Assembly: GCA_036378155.1 (NCBI GenBank)
Contig: DASUXA010000017.1
Coordinates: forward strand, 62,001 to 126,000
Source of the DNA: DASUXA01 sp036378155
Lineage (GTDB): Bacteria; Actinomycetota; Actinomycetes; Mycobacteriales; Micromonosporaceae
Reading direction: 5' to 3'
DNA length: 64,000 bases
Under the pieces are notes generated by a model. That model worked only from the letters and a program-made list of their open reading frames with translations. It had not been told where the DNA came from and did no database searches. Made by a program: the position numbers and the translations under genes. This document shows, in pieces, positions 1 to 8,225 of the stretch; the stretch's first letter is position 1, and every line of letters begins with the position of its first letter.

Positions 1-18
1 CGCCGCCAGTTGACCGGG

Positions 19-50
19 CGCCGTCGCGCGGGCCGACCCGCGCGACGGCG
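19..50. terminator. Perfect 14-bp hairpin at the left edge
   Basis: Bases 19-32 and 37-50 are perfectly complementary and enclose a CCGA loop. It lies just upstream of the lipoprotein gene and probably terminates the gene outside the window (mfd is a usual neighbour, but this is inference). Confidence 0.65.
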
Positions 51-105
51 CTGCCGGCTGACCCTCGCGCCGGGCGATCGACCGGCGCGTGAGAAAGTAG
101 CGGCC

Positions 106-825
106 ATGCAGCGTGCTCGTACCGCCCATCGGCGTCCGGCAGCCGCCCGGACAATGATCGTCGTCGCCCTGAGCGTCCTCGCCGCCGTCGTACTGACCGG
201 CTGCCGGTCGCAGCCCGGCGTGGCGGCGTACGTCGACGACACCCGCTACACCGACGCGTCGGTGGAGCAGATGACCGCCAGCGTCCAGCATCTGATCGCC
301 GAAGGCGCGACCGGCAACGTCCGCCAGCAGATCGTCGCGGACGAGGTCTTCGTCGACATCGCCAAGCGGTACGCGAAGGAGCACGACTACCCGGCTCCGA
401 CGGTGCACGTGGACGCCGTGACGGCGCAGTACAAGCTGCCGCCGGACAACGCGTGGGCGAAGCTGACCGCCGAGGCGGACGCGTACCGGCAACTTCTGCT
501 GCAGCACGCCGACAAGGTCACGCCGACCGACGCGGAACTGCGCGACATCTACGACCGGGCGGTGGCGGCGCACCTCGCCGACCCCAACGCGTTCGACGCG
601 ATCAAGCCGCAGATCCTCGCCATCGACGGGGTGGCGCAGGCGGTCGCCGTCAAGCGCGCGCTGACCGACGCGGTGCGGCGGTACCACGTGACGGTCAACC
701 CGCGTTACCAGCCGTCGGAGTTCTCGCTGCTGCAGTTGCAGACCGGGCAGGGTCAGGGCTTCGACGCGGTCGTCCTGCCGTTCGGGGCGTCCGCCGCGAG
801 CCCGGCGGTGATCCCGGCGCAGTGA
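106..825 (+). CDS. SurA N-terminal-like lipoprotein
   Basis: This is a 239-residue secreted lipoprotein. The start at 106 follows a GAGAAAG ribosome site and gives a basic N-terminus, a hydrophobic stretch at residues 17-30 and the lipobox LTGC with the lipidated Cys at 33. The mature part is helical and charged, like the SurA/trigger-factor-like chaperone region, but I see no parvulin PPIase domain, so it would be a chaperone-only form acting outside the membrane. Its stop overlaps the GTG start of mazG (GTGA), so the two are translationally coupled. An open frame continues upstream of 106 but has no ribosome site. The family assignment rests on general sequence character and is moderate. 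Confidence 0.7.
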   Translation: MQRARTAHRRPAAARTMIVVALSVLAAVVLTGCRSQPGVAAYVDDTRYTDASVEQMTASVQHLIAEGATGNVRQQIVADEVFVDIAKRYAKEHDYPAPTVHVDAVTAQYKLPPDNAWAKLTAEADAYRQLLLQHADKVTPTDAELRDIYDRAVAAHLADPNAFDAIKPQILAIDGVAQAVAVKRALTDAVRRYHVTVNPRYQPSEFSLLQLQTGQGQGFDAVVLPFGASAASPAVIPAQ

Positions 826-1901
826 CCGGCGGCGGCGAGGCGGGCGCGGGCGGCACGCCGCCCGCGCGGATCATCCTGCTGGTGACCTCGCCCCGCCTGC
901 CCGCGGGACTGCTCAGCGCCGCAGCCTGGGATGTGGTACGCACCCATCCGGTGTTCACGGCGGCGGACGGGTCGCAGGTCGAGGCGCTGCGAGCGGCGGG
1001 TGCGCAGGTCACCGTCGGCGACACGGACGCTGCGGCGCTGATCGGGCAGGCGCGCCGGGACGGCACCGTGGTGTGGCTCGCCGCGCCGGGCGGTGACGAG
1101 GAGTTCGCGCGGGACCTGGGGCTGCGTCTGGCGCGCGAGCCGGGCGTCGCCGACCTGGAGTTGCTGTACGGGTCGTGGGATCCGCCGGGCGCGCGTCTGC
1201 TGGACGCGGTGACCGTGATGGACCGGCTGCTGTCGCCGGGCGGTGACCCGTGGAAGCGCCAGCAGACCCATCAGACGCTCGCCCAGTTCATGCTCGAAGA
1301 GGCGTACGAGGCGTACGACGCGATCGAGGCGGGCGACACCGACGCGCTGCGGGAGGAACTCGGGGACGTGCTGCTCCAGGTCGTCCTGCACGCCCGACTT
1401 GCCGAGCAGCTGCCGGACGGTCGGGCGTGGACGATCGACGACGTCGCCGGTGGGCTGGTCGAGAAGCTGATCCGGCGCAACCCGCACGTGTTCGCCGGGT
1501 TGACCGTGGCGGATCTCGACGAGATCACCGAGAACTGGGAGCAGATCAAGAAGGCGGAGAAGGGTCGCGACTCGGCGATGGACGGCATCGCGCTGTCCCA
1601 GCCTGCCCTGTCGCTCGCCGCGAAGATCCTGTCGCGGGCCCGGCGCGCCGGTGTCGAGCCGCCGGTACCGCCGGCGCCTGCGCCGACGCGCGACGAGGCG
1701 GGGCTGGGTGCGGTACTGCTCGCGATGGTCGCCGACGCCCGCGCCCGTGGGCTGGACCCGGAGGCGGCGCTGCGCCGGGCGGCGCTCGGGTACGCGGAGC
1801 GGGTACGCGCCGCCGAGCGCTCAGGCGAGGCGGGACGGTCAGACGCCGCCGAACGCTCAGGCGACGCCGAACGGTCAGGTGACCGCCCGGACCTCGCGTA
1901 G
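822..1901 (+). CDS. mazG: Nucleoside triphosphate pyrophosphohydrolase MazG
   Basis: MazG hydrolyses (d)NTPs to monophosphate and pyrophosphate, cleaning the nucleotide pool. The start is the GTG at 822 inside the stop of the preceding gene. The protein has 359 residues: an actinobacterial N-terminal extension (about 1-130), then the MazG fold with the Mg2+-binding EEAYEAYDA helix near residue 159 and EELGDVLLQ near 178, and a typical ENWEQIKKAEK segment. The last 30 residues are a low-complexity run of short Ala-Glu-Arg-Ser-Gly units encoded by imperfect tandem repeats. The 3' end overlaps the convergent MocR gene by 27 bp. Identification is firm because both acidic motifs are intact. Confidence 0.95.
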   Translation: MTGGGEAGAGGTPPARIILLVTSPRLPAGLLSAAAWDVVRTHPVFTAADGSQVEALRAAGAQVTVGDTDAAALIGQARRDGTVVWLAAPGGDEEFARDLGLRLAREPGVADLELLYGSWDPPGARLLDAVTVMDRLLSPGGDPWKRQQTHQTLAQFMLEEAYEAYDAIEAGDTDALREELGDVLLQVVLHARLAEQLPDGRAWTIDDVAGGLVEKLIRRNPHVFAGLTVADLDEITENWEQIKKAEKGRDSAMDGIALSQPALSLAAKILSRARRAGVEPPVPPAPAPTRDEAGLGAVLLAMVADARARGLDPEAALRRAALGYAERVRAAERSGEAGRSDAAERSGDAERSGDRPDLA

Positions 1902-3290
1902 CACCCGGACCAGGGTGTCGAGCGCGGCAGGGTAGGCGCTCTCGCTGGGTGTGCCGTACCCGACGATGATGCCGCTGAGCTGATCGCCGGTGCCGTGCGC
2001 GTGGCTGGCGAGCCCGGACAGGGCGAGGCCCTGCCTCGCGGCGTACCCCAGCACCTCGGCTTCGCCCGGTCCGCTCGCCGGGAACTGGATCATCGCGTGC
2101 AGACCGGCGGCGACGCCGTGGACCGTGAACCTTCCGCCGTACCCGTGCCCGAGGCGCTCGACCAGCAGGTCGCGACGGCGGCGGTAGCGCAGTCGGCAGG
2201 CGCGGATGTGCCGGTCGTACCCATGTGAGGAGATGAACTCTGCGAGGGTGAGCTGCCCGAGCGACCCGGTGTGCAGATCCGCGTGCCGCTTGGCGTCCAG
2301 GACCGGTTCCAGCATCCGTTCCGGCAGGACCATCCACGCCAGCCGGAGCGCAGGGCCGAGCGTCTTGGCGGCGGTACCGACGTAGACGACGTGGTCGGGC
2401 GCCATGCCCTGCAGCGCGCCGACAGGCTGCCGGTCGTACCGGAACTCCCCGTCGTAGTCGTCCTCGACGAGCAGCGCGTCACGGCGGCGCGCCCACCGGG
2501 TGGCGGCGTGCCGGCGCTCGGCGTGCAACGTCGCCCCGGTCGGGTACTGGTGCGCGGGCGTCAGCACGGCAGCCCGTACCGCCGGGAGGTCGCCGAGCAG
2601 GTCGGTGCGCGCGCCACGGTCGTCGACCGGCAGCGCCTCGACGCGCGTGCCGTTGCGGCGTACCACGTCGCGGTGGAACGGCAGACCGGGGTCCTCCATC
2701 GCGATCGCCGCTCCGGTACCGCCGATCACGCTCGCCAGCAGCGCGAGTGCCTGTACGTACCCCGAGGTGATCACGATGCGTTCCGGGCTGGCGAGCACGC
2801 CACGCGCCCGCCCCAGGTACTCGGCGACCGCGGCGCGCAGTTCGGGTCGACCGCGGGGGTCGCCGTAGTGGTACACCGACGCGGGGGCGCGGGTCAGCGC
2901 CCGACGCGCCGCGCGCAGCCAGCCGTCGACGGGAAACGCGGTCACGTCCGGGCTCCCCGGGCGCAGGTCGTACCGGGGTCGGGACGGCTCGGGCGAACGC
3001 CATGCCCCGACGGAGGCCGCCGGTGCCAGGTCGGCGACCACGGTGCCCGAGCCGGCTCGCGACCGCAGGTACCCCTCCGCGACGAGTTGGTCGTAGGCGG
3101 CGGCGACCGTGCCTCGGGCCAGGCGCAGTTCGGCGGCCAGCGCGCGGGTGGACGGCAGCCGGGTACCGGGCGCCAACCTGCCGCGCCGGATCGCGTCGCG
3201 CAGCGCGTGTTCGAGCCCGGCGCGGCGACCGTTCGCCGGGTCGAACTCCACGTGCAGGTCGACCCCGAAAGTGGACCAATCTGTCGGCAC
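1875..3290 (-). CDS. MocR/PdxR-type GntR regulator with aminotransferase domain
   Basis: This 471-residue transcription factor fuses an N-terminal GntR winged helix (about residues 15-80, with TRLPSTRALAAELRLARGTV) to a fold-type I aminotransferase domain. The domain has the VEDDYDGEFRYD segment and a PLP lysine in GTAAKTLGPALRL, where family members usually have GTFSKTL. Such proteins use PLP as an effector or scaffold and seldom catalyse transamination. The start is GTG at 3290. The gene is divergent from the CMD-ICL/PEPM pair, its likely target, with about 46 bp between start codons. Whether it controls vitamin B6 genes or this local pair cannot be told from sequence alone. Confidence 0.93.
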   Translation of the reverse strand: MPTDWSTFGVDLHVEFDPANGRRAGLEHALRDAIRRGRLAPGTRLPSTRALAAELRLARGTVAAAYDQLVAEGYLRSRAGSGTVVADLAPAASVGAWRSPEPSRPRYDLRPGSPDVTAFPVDGWLRAARRALTRAPASVYHYGDPRGRPELRAAVAEYLGRARGVLASPERIVITSGYVQALALLASVIGGTGAAIAMEDPGLPFHRDVVRRNGTRVEALPVDDRGARTDLLGDLPAVRAAVLTPAHQYPTGATLHAERRHAATRWARRRDALLVEDDYDGEFRYDRQPVGALQGMAPDHVVYVGTAAKTLGPALRLAWMVLPERMLEPVLDAKRHADLHTGSLGQLTLAEFISSHGYDRHIRACRLRYRRRRDLLVERLGHGYGGRFTVHGVAAGLHAMIQFPASGPGEAEVLGYAARQGLALSGLASHAHGTGDQLSGIIVGYGTPSESAYPAALDTLVRVLREVRAVT

Positions 3291-3301
3291 GACGTTGGAC
3301 C
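3268..3301. promoter_or_regulatory. Possible MocR operator: two TGGACC direct repeats
   Basis: TGGACC occurs at 3272-3277 and 3296-3301, 24 bp apart. The first lies within AAAGTGGACCA, close to the AAAGTGG-type PdxR box described for Corynebacterium glutamicum (from memory). The first copy is inside the regulator's own first codons, so coding constraint is a competing explanation. Confidence 0.35.
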
Positions 3302-3324
3302 TTAGCGTAAGACCAGTTCGGGTC

Positions 3325-3330
3325 TACGGT
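3325..3330 (+). promoter_or_regulatory. Candidate -10 box (TACGGT), leaderless start
   Basis: TACGGT ends 6 bases before the ATG at 3337 and there is no ribosome site between, which fits a leaderless mRNA. Confidence 0.45.
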
Positions 3331-3336
3331 TTTCGC

Positions 3337-3807
3337 ATGACCGCTGAGACCGCGCTATCCACGCCTCCGAGCGTCCGGCTGGCCGTCGACGACCTCGCCC
3401 CGCACATCGCCAAGGCGATGAACGCGCTGGACGCGGCGTCGCGGCAGACCCGGCTGGAGGCGTCGCTGCTGGAACTGGTGCGCGCCCGCGCGTCCCAGCT
3501 CAACGGCTGCGCGTACTGCGTCGACATGCACAGCCGCGACGCCCGTGCCGCCGGGGAGAGCGAGCGGCGACTGTACGCGCTGCCGGTGTGGCGCGAGACG
3601 CCGTACTTCACCGCGCGTGAGCGCGCCGCGCTCGAACTGACCGAGGCCGCCACCCGGCTGACCGAAGGACCGGTCCCCGACGACGTCTTCGCGCGCGCCG
3701 CGGCGCAGTTCACCGACGTCGAACTCGCCGAGTTGGTCTGGACCGTCGCGGTGATCAAGGCGTGGAACACCCTCGGCGCCACCGCCCGGCCGTGGCCGCT
3801 GTCATGA
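3337..3807 (+). CDS. Carboxymuconolactone decarboxylase / AhpD-like protein
   Basis: The protein has 156 residues and carries the AhpD-type redox motif Cys58-x-x-Cys61 with His65 (GCAYCVDMH), typical of the CMD family subgroup that acts as peroxidase-type disulfide reductases rather than true decarboxylases. The fold would be all-helical. The ATG at 3337 lacks a ribosome site and sits 6 bases after a -10-like box. The 3' end overlaps the next gene by ATGA, so CMD and the ICL/PEPM gene form an operon, probably controlled by the divergent MocR. The substrate is unknown. Confidence 0.92.
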   Translation: MTAETALSTPPSVRLAVDDLAPHIAKAMNALDAASRQTRLEASLLELVRARASQLNGCAYCVDMHSRDARAAGESERRLYALPVWRETPYFTARERAALELTEAATRLTEGPVPDDVFARAAAQFTDVELAELVWTVAVIKAWNTLGATARPWPLS

Positions 3808-4607
3808 GCGCGGCGGCGCTGCGCTCGCTGCACCGCCCCGGCGAGCCCCTGCTGTTGCCGAACGTCTGGGACGCGGCGTCCGCCCGCCTGGTCGAAGCTG
3901 CCGGGTTCCCGGCGGTCGCGACCAGTAGTGCGGCGGTCGCCGACGTGCTCGGGTACGCCGACCACGAAGTCACCCCGGTCGGCGAGATGCTCGACGCGGT
4001 CGCCCGGATCGTCCGGGCGGTACCGGTGCCGGTCACCGCCGACCTCGAGCGCGGGTACGCACTGCCGCCGGCGGAACTGGTCGAGCGGATCGCGGCCGCC
4101 GGGGCGGTCGGCTGCAACCTGGAGGACTCCGACCCGCGTACCGGCACGTTGATCGACCCGGGTCGGCAGTCGGAGTTCCTGGCGGCGGTCCGCGAGGCGG
4201 CTCGCGACCGCGACATCGACCTGGTGGTCAACGCCCGGATCGACACGTACCTGCGAGGCGGCGGTACCCCCGGCGAACGGCTCGCGGAAACCGTGCGCCG
4301 CGCCCGGCGGTACCTGGACGCGGGCGTGGACTGCGTCTATCCGATCGGCGTCGCCGATCGCGACGCGGTCGGTGAGCTGGTGGCGCGGATCGACGGGCCG
4401 GTCAACGTGCTGTACCCGGCTCTTCCGCCGACCACGTCGATCGCCGAGTTGGCGGCGCTGGGGGTCGCCAGGATCAGCTTCGGCGGTCGGTTGTACCGGG
4501 CGTCGCAGCCGCCCCTGCTTGCCGCGCTCGCCGCGATCCGCGACGGCGGAGTTCCGTTCCCGCCCGACGCCGCGCGGGAGGCAGGTTCCGGCTACCCGGG
4601 GAGTTGA
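3804..4607 (+). CDS. Isocitrate lyase / PEP mutase superfamily enzyme
   Basis: This 267-residue TIM-barrel protein starts at the ATG of the ATGA overlap. It shows the superfamily landmarks NVWDAASARL, ADLERGYA, NLEDSDPRTG (Mg2+-binding acid) and NARIDTYL. The KKCGH motif of true isocitrate lyase is absent, so it belongs to the oxaloacetate decarboxylase, PEP mutase or carboxyphosphonoenolpyruvate-type branch acting on C-C or C-P bonds of 2-oxo acids. No phosphonate genes are near, so a PEP mutase role is not supported. It overlaps the convergent gene at 4592 by 16 bp. Confidence 0.9.
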   Translation: MSAAALRSLHRPGEPLLLPNVWDAASARLVEAAGFPAVATSSAAVADVLGYADHEVTPVGEMLDAVARIVRAVPVPVTADLERGYALPPAELVERIAAAGAVGCNLEDSDPRTGTLIDPGRQSEFLAAVREAARDRDIDLVVNARIDTYLRGGGTPGERLAETVRRARRYLDAGVDCVYPIGVADRDAVGELVARIDGPVNVLYPALPPTTSIAELAALGVARISFGGRLYRASQPPLLAALAAIRDGGVPFPPDAAREAGSGYPGS

Positions 4608-5161
4608 TCAAGCAGCCAGCCGAGGGCGTCGGGCGTCGGACCGGCGGTCGACCGCTGCTCCAGATCCGCGTAGATCGCGGCGCGCTGGACGTCCTTCGCG
4701 CGTCCCCGTCCCCGGAGCCGGTCCAGCACCGCGGACAGCGCGCACACGGCGACCGGTACGCCGGCGATGTCCACGGTGGTCGCGTGTTCGACCAGCTCGT
4801 CGTACCGACCACAGATCCGGGGCACCACGTCGACCATGCCGAGCCGCGTCACGTACATGTGGTCGAGGTTCTGCTCGGTCGCCGGTCGCGGCGTCCACGA
4901 ACGGCACTCCTCCGGGCCCGACATGTCGCCCCACTCGGGAACGAACGCGGGTACCGCGTCGAGGTCGTCCAGCGCTTCTGCCAGGCGCTGCAGGTTGTCG
5001 CCGTCCAGTCGCGGTGCCACGTCGAGGTCGTTGGGCACCAGCCTGCCGCCGTGGAGCGCCAGCACGGTGGATCCGGTGAGCACCCATTCGATCTCGCGTT
5101 CGGCGAGGAACCGGACCAGCGGTACGAGCCGCACCTGCGGTCGGGCGGTCGGATCGAGCAT
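4592..5161 (-). CDS. Nucleotidyltransferase-like hypothetical protein
   Basis: This 189-residue protein contains a pol-beta-like nucleotidyltransferase signature, GSTVLALHG followed by NDLDVAP, like the G-S/T-x-D-x-D core of small-molecule and antitoxin-type nucleotidyltransferases (MNT/AbiEii-like). The ATG at 5161 is only 4 bp after the stop of the GH6 gene on the same strand, so it may ride on the cellulase transcript without a related function. I see no partner HEPN toxin. A function beyond the fold cannot be given. Confidence 0.6.
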   Translation of the reverse strand: MLDPTARPQVRLVPLVRFLAEREIEWVLTGSTVLALHGGRLVPNDLDVAPRLDGDNLQRLAEALDDLDAVPAFVPEWGDMSGPEECRSWTPRPATEQNLDHMYVTRLGMVDVVPRICGRYDELVEHATTVDIAGVPVAVCALSAVLDRLRGRGRAKDVQRAAIYADLEQRSTAGPTPDALGWLLDQLPG

Positions 5162-5165
5162 CGGG

Positions 5166-6416
5166 TCAGGACACCGGCAGCGGGGGATCGGCGCGGTCGA
5201 TCAGACCGTCCGCGTACTCCGGCCAGAAGGTCTGCGGGTCGGGGTCGACCGTGCCGTTGTTCTCCGGGTCGCCCGGTCCGTCGGTACCTCGGCTGCACGG
5301 CCCGTCCGACACACCGGGTCGCTTGATCCACAGGTACGCGTCGACCAGCGGATGCCCGGTCTGCGTGGTCGGTCGCGCCCCGAGACCCCGCCCGGGCGGG
5401 TTGCACCAGCTCTGCGGGTCGGGGTACGCGTCCTGCGGCGGCTGCCACGGCCCCTGCCCGTTGCGACTGGTGTCCACGACGAAATGGGTCATGAACAGCG
5501 GATCGACGTCCACTCCGGCGAGGTCGGCGTCACTGCATCCGGTGGCGCCGGAGTACTCGCGGTAGTACAGGCACTTGGACAGCCGGGTGCCGTAGTCGAC
5601 GAGTTCGTCGGTACGCCGGAAGTTCGCCACGTTGAGGAAGAAGCCGGTGGCCCGGTCGATGCCGGCGCGCAGCAGGCGGCTCGCCATGCCGAGTTGCTGC
5701 CGGGGCTGGCCGTACCCGGAGTCGTAGTCGTTGAGCGGCTGCCACGCCGAGTGCCCGGCGTCGAGGTACACCGCGGTCAGCCGGTCTTGCCGGAACCGGT
5801 CGACCGCGTACCGGATCTCGCGGAACCGCTCGTCGGTCCGGGCGGTGTCTTCCGGCTGCCCGGTCGACCCGCCGCCGCCCGTGTCGCACCACGGCTCGCT
5901 GGGCAGCATCGCCAGGCTGTCGGGCTCGACGACGACCACCGCCGGTTGGGCTCCGATCGCCTCGGCGAACGCGTCGATCCAGGCGCGGTACGACGCCTCG
6001 TCGGCGGCGCCGCCCGCGTGGTACTGCCCGCAGTCACGTCCCGGAATGTTGTACGCGACCAGGACCGGTACCCCCCGCTGCCGGGCGGCTTCCGCCATCG
6101 TGGCGCCGACCTGCCGGCGCACCTCGTCGGGGGTGCCGCCGGTGAACCAGACGGCGGTCGGTACCGCCGCCAGGGCGCGCATCCGCGCCGCACCCGTCGG
6201 GTCGCCGTGCGCGGCGTCCAGGTCCGCCTGGCGGGCGGCGGGGCTGCCGGGGTCGACGTACCAGGTGACGGGGGAGCGGAGCAGGAAGTCGGCGACCCGC
6301 CAGTCGCCCGGCGAGGAGGCGGCGGCGGGATGGGCGGCGAGCAGCGGCGTGACGGCGCACGCGACGGCGACGGCGATGCGGGCGAGGCGTGACGACCGGG
6401 GGTGCGTCCGTCTCAT
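5166..6416 (-). CDS. Secreted GH6 family glycoside hydrolase (cellulase)
   Basis: GH6 enzymes are inverting beta-1,4-glucanases (endoglucanase or cellobiohydrolase). The 416-residue protein has a signal peptide (about 1-34, ending in AAA), then one catalytic domain with no carbohydrate-binding module. The typical motifs are present: YNIPGRDCGQYHAGG with Asp128, VVVEPDSLA with the general acid Asp166, VYLDAGHSAW, and FVVDTSRNG near the C-terminus. AGGAG lies 6 bases before the ATG. The promoter carries a CebR-like operator, which fits induction by cello-oligosaccharides. It is the only secreted polysaccharide hydrolase recognised in the window. Confidence 0.94.
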   Translation of the reverse strand: MRRTHPRSSRLARIAVAVACAVTPLLAAHPAAASSPGDWRVADFLLRSPVTWYVDPGSPAARQADLDAAHGDPTGAARMRALAAVPTAVWFTGGTPDEVRRQVGATMAEAARQRGVPVLVAYNIPGRDCGQYHAGGAADEASYRAWIDAFAEAIGAQPAVVVVEPDSLAMLPSEPWCDTGGGGSTGQPEDTARTDERFREIRYAVDRFRQDRLTAVYLDAGHSAWQPLNDYDSGYGQPRQQLGMASRLLRAGIDRATGFFLNVANFRRTDELVDYGTRLSKCLYYREYSGATGCSDADLAGVDVDPLFMTHFVVDTSRNGQGPWQPPQDAYPDPQSWCNPPGRGLGARPTTQTGHPLVDAYLWIKRPGVSDGPCSRGTDGPGDPENNGTVDPDPQTFWPEYADGLIDRADPPLPVS

Positions 6417-6451
6417 GCTCGCTCCTGCCGACGAGGGGTTGTGCAGGGCAG

Positions 6452-6480
6452 GTTAAACATTGGGAGCGCTACCAGTTCAA
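6452..6480 (-). promoter_or_regulatory. GH6 promoter with CebR-like operator in the spacer
   Basis: On the minus strand, TTGAAC (6475-6480) and TTTAAC (6452-6457) are separated by exactly 17 bp. The spacer holds TGGTAGCGCTCCCA (6461-6474), one mismatch from the 14-bp palindrome TGGGAGCGCTCCCA bound by the LacI-family cellobiose repressor CebR in Streptomyces. Binding there would block RNA polymerase. Confidence 0.75.
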
Positions 6481-6575
6481 GAGCTATCGGGGTACCAGTT
6501 CCCGGCGGCACCCGCCCGGTCGACGCGGGCGCGTCGCCGCCGGTGCCGGTCCGCGACGGATGGTCGCAGGTCAGG

Positions 6576-6581
6576 TACGTT
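6576..6581 (+). promoter_or_regulatory. Candidate -10 box (TACGTT), leaderless start
   Basis: TACGTT ends 6 bases before the ATG at 6588, with no ribosome site between. Confidence 0.4.
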
Positions 6582-6587
6582 GCGGTA

Positions 6588-8210
6588 ATGCCGATGCAGT
6601 TCGCCCCGCTCGCCGAGCACATCATCGACGCGCTGCTGGAGTCGTCACCGGAACTCGCCTCATGGGCCGGCGACCACCGGTTCGACCACCGACTGCCCGA
6701 TCTGTCCGCCGACGGGGTCGCCGCCGACGTCGCCATGCTGCGCGACGCGTCCGCCGCGCTGTCCACCGTGGACGTCGACCTGCTCGACCCGGAGGAACAG
6801 GTCGACCACGCGGTACTGTCCGCGCTTGTCGAGCGGCGCCTGTTCGAGTACACCGAGGTGCGCGAACACGAGTGGAACCCGCTGGAACACAACCCGGGAC
6901 CGCTGCTGTACGCCCTGATCGCCCGGCCCTTCGCCCCGGTCGAGGCGCGGCTGGACAGCCTGACCGGTCGGCTGTCCGCGATCCCGGACGCCCTGGCGAC
7001 CGCGCGCCGGGTGCTCAGCGGCTGCCCGCGCATCCATCTGGAAACCGCGCTCGGGCAGTTCGCCGGTACCGCCGGGCTGATCCGCGCCGAACTGCCCGGC
7101 ATGATCACCCAGGCTCCCGCGTTCGAGAAGACGGTACGCGGCGCGGTGGACGGCGCGCTCGCCGCGATCGACGAGTTCACCGGGTGGCTGCGCGAGCGCG
7201 TCGCCGACGCCGGTGACGACGCCCGCGACCCCCGGCTGGGACGCCGGCTGTGGGAAGCCCGACTGTGGCACACCCTGGACACCGAACTGTCCGCGGCCGA
7301 GGTGCTCGCCCGCGCCGAGGCGAACCTGGAGCGGGTCACCGGCGAACTGCGCGAGGCAGCCGCCGAACTGGTCGGTGGACCGGCGACCGACGAGACGGTA
7401 CGCGCCGCGCTGGACCGGCTCGCCGACCAGCACCCCGACGACGCGACCATCGTCGACCTGGCGAAGCTCACGTTCGGCGAGACCACCGAGTTCGTCCGCG
7501 ACCGGGACCTCGTCTCGCTGCTCGACGATCCGTGCGAGATCCTCGAGATGCCGGAATTCGCGCGCGGCGTCGCGGTCGCCTACTGCGACCCGCCGGGACC
7601 GTTGGAGACCGCCGACGTACCCACCTTCTACTGCATCGCCCCGACCCCGGCGAACTGGTCGCCGGAGCGCGTCGAGTCGTTCTACCGCGAGTACAACAAC
7701 CACATGATCCGCAACCTGACGGTGCACGAGGCGATGCCGGGTCACTTCCTGCAACTCGCCCACGCCCGCCGGTTCCGGGGTACCACGCGGGCCCGCGCCC
7801 TCGGCTTCTCCAGCCCGTTCGTGGAGGGCTGGGCGGTGTACGCCGAGGAGGTCATGGCCGAACACGGCTTCGGCGGTCTGCCGATCCGGTTGCAGCAACT
7901 GAAGATGCAGCTGCGGATGAGCATCAACGCGATCCTCGACCAGCAGGTGCACTGCGCCGGCATGACCGAGCAGGACGCCATGGCGCTGATGACCGGACCC
8001 GGCTTCCAGGAAGAGGGCGAGGCGGCCGGCAAGTGGCGGCGGGCGCTGCTCACCTCCACCCAGTTGTCCACGTACTTCGTCGGGTACGTCGAGGTGGGCG
8101 GCATCGGTCGGGCGCGTCCGGCGGGCACGTCCCTGCGGGACTGGCACGACGCGATGCTCGCGCACGGCTCGCCGTCGCCCCGCCACGTCCGCTCGCTGCT
8201 GGGGGTGTAG
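6588..8210 (+). CDS. DUF885 family protein (putative zinc hydrolase)
   Basis: This 540-residue DUF885 protein carries the family hallmark HEAMPGHFLQ (His380, Glu381, His386) followed by VEGWAVYAEE with Glu413. The layout resembles gluzincin metallopeptidases, with two His and a downstream Glu as zinc ligands. No signal peptide is seen, so it acts in the cytoplasm, perhaps as a carboxypeptidase or oligopeptidase; the substrate is unknown. The ATG at 6588 was chosen over an upstream in-frame ATG at 6402, which would overlap the GH6 promoter and gives a non-conserved N-terminus. It converges on the P450 gene 15 bp downstream. Confidence 0.88.
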   Translation: MPMQFAPLAEHIIDALLESSPELASWAGDHRFDHRLPDLSADGVAADVAMLRDASAALSTVDVDLLDPEEQVDHAVLSALVERRLFEYTEVREHEWNPLEHNPGPLLYALIARPFAPVEARLDSLTGRLSAIPDALATARRVLSGCPRIHLETALGQFAGTAGLIRAELPGMITQAPAFEKTVRGAVDGALAAIDEFTGWLRERVADAGDDARDPRLGRRLWEARLWHTLDTELSAAEVLARAEANLERVTGELREAAAELVGGPATDETVRAALDRLADQHPDDATIVDLAKLTFGETTEFVRDRDLVSLLDDPCEILEMPEFARGVAVAYCDPPGPLETADVPTFYCIAPTPANWSPERVESFYREYNNHMIRNLTVHEAMPGHFLQLAHARRFRGTTRARALGFSSPFVEGWAVYAEEVMAEHGFGGLPIRLQQLKMQLRMSINAILDQQVHCAGMTEQDAMALMTGPGFQEEGEAAGKWRRALLTSTQLSTYFVGYVEVGGIGRARPAGTSLRDWHDAMLAHGSPSPRHVRSLLGV

Positions 8211-8225
8211 GTCCGGTCGGCGCGG

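Noticed and set aside
4592..5161. Toxin-antitoxin module
   Set aside because: The nucleotidyltransferase-like gene has no small partner such as a HEPN or AbiEi gene next to it; its neighbour is a cellulase.
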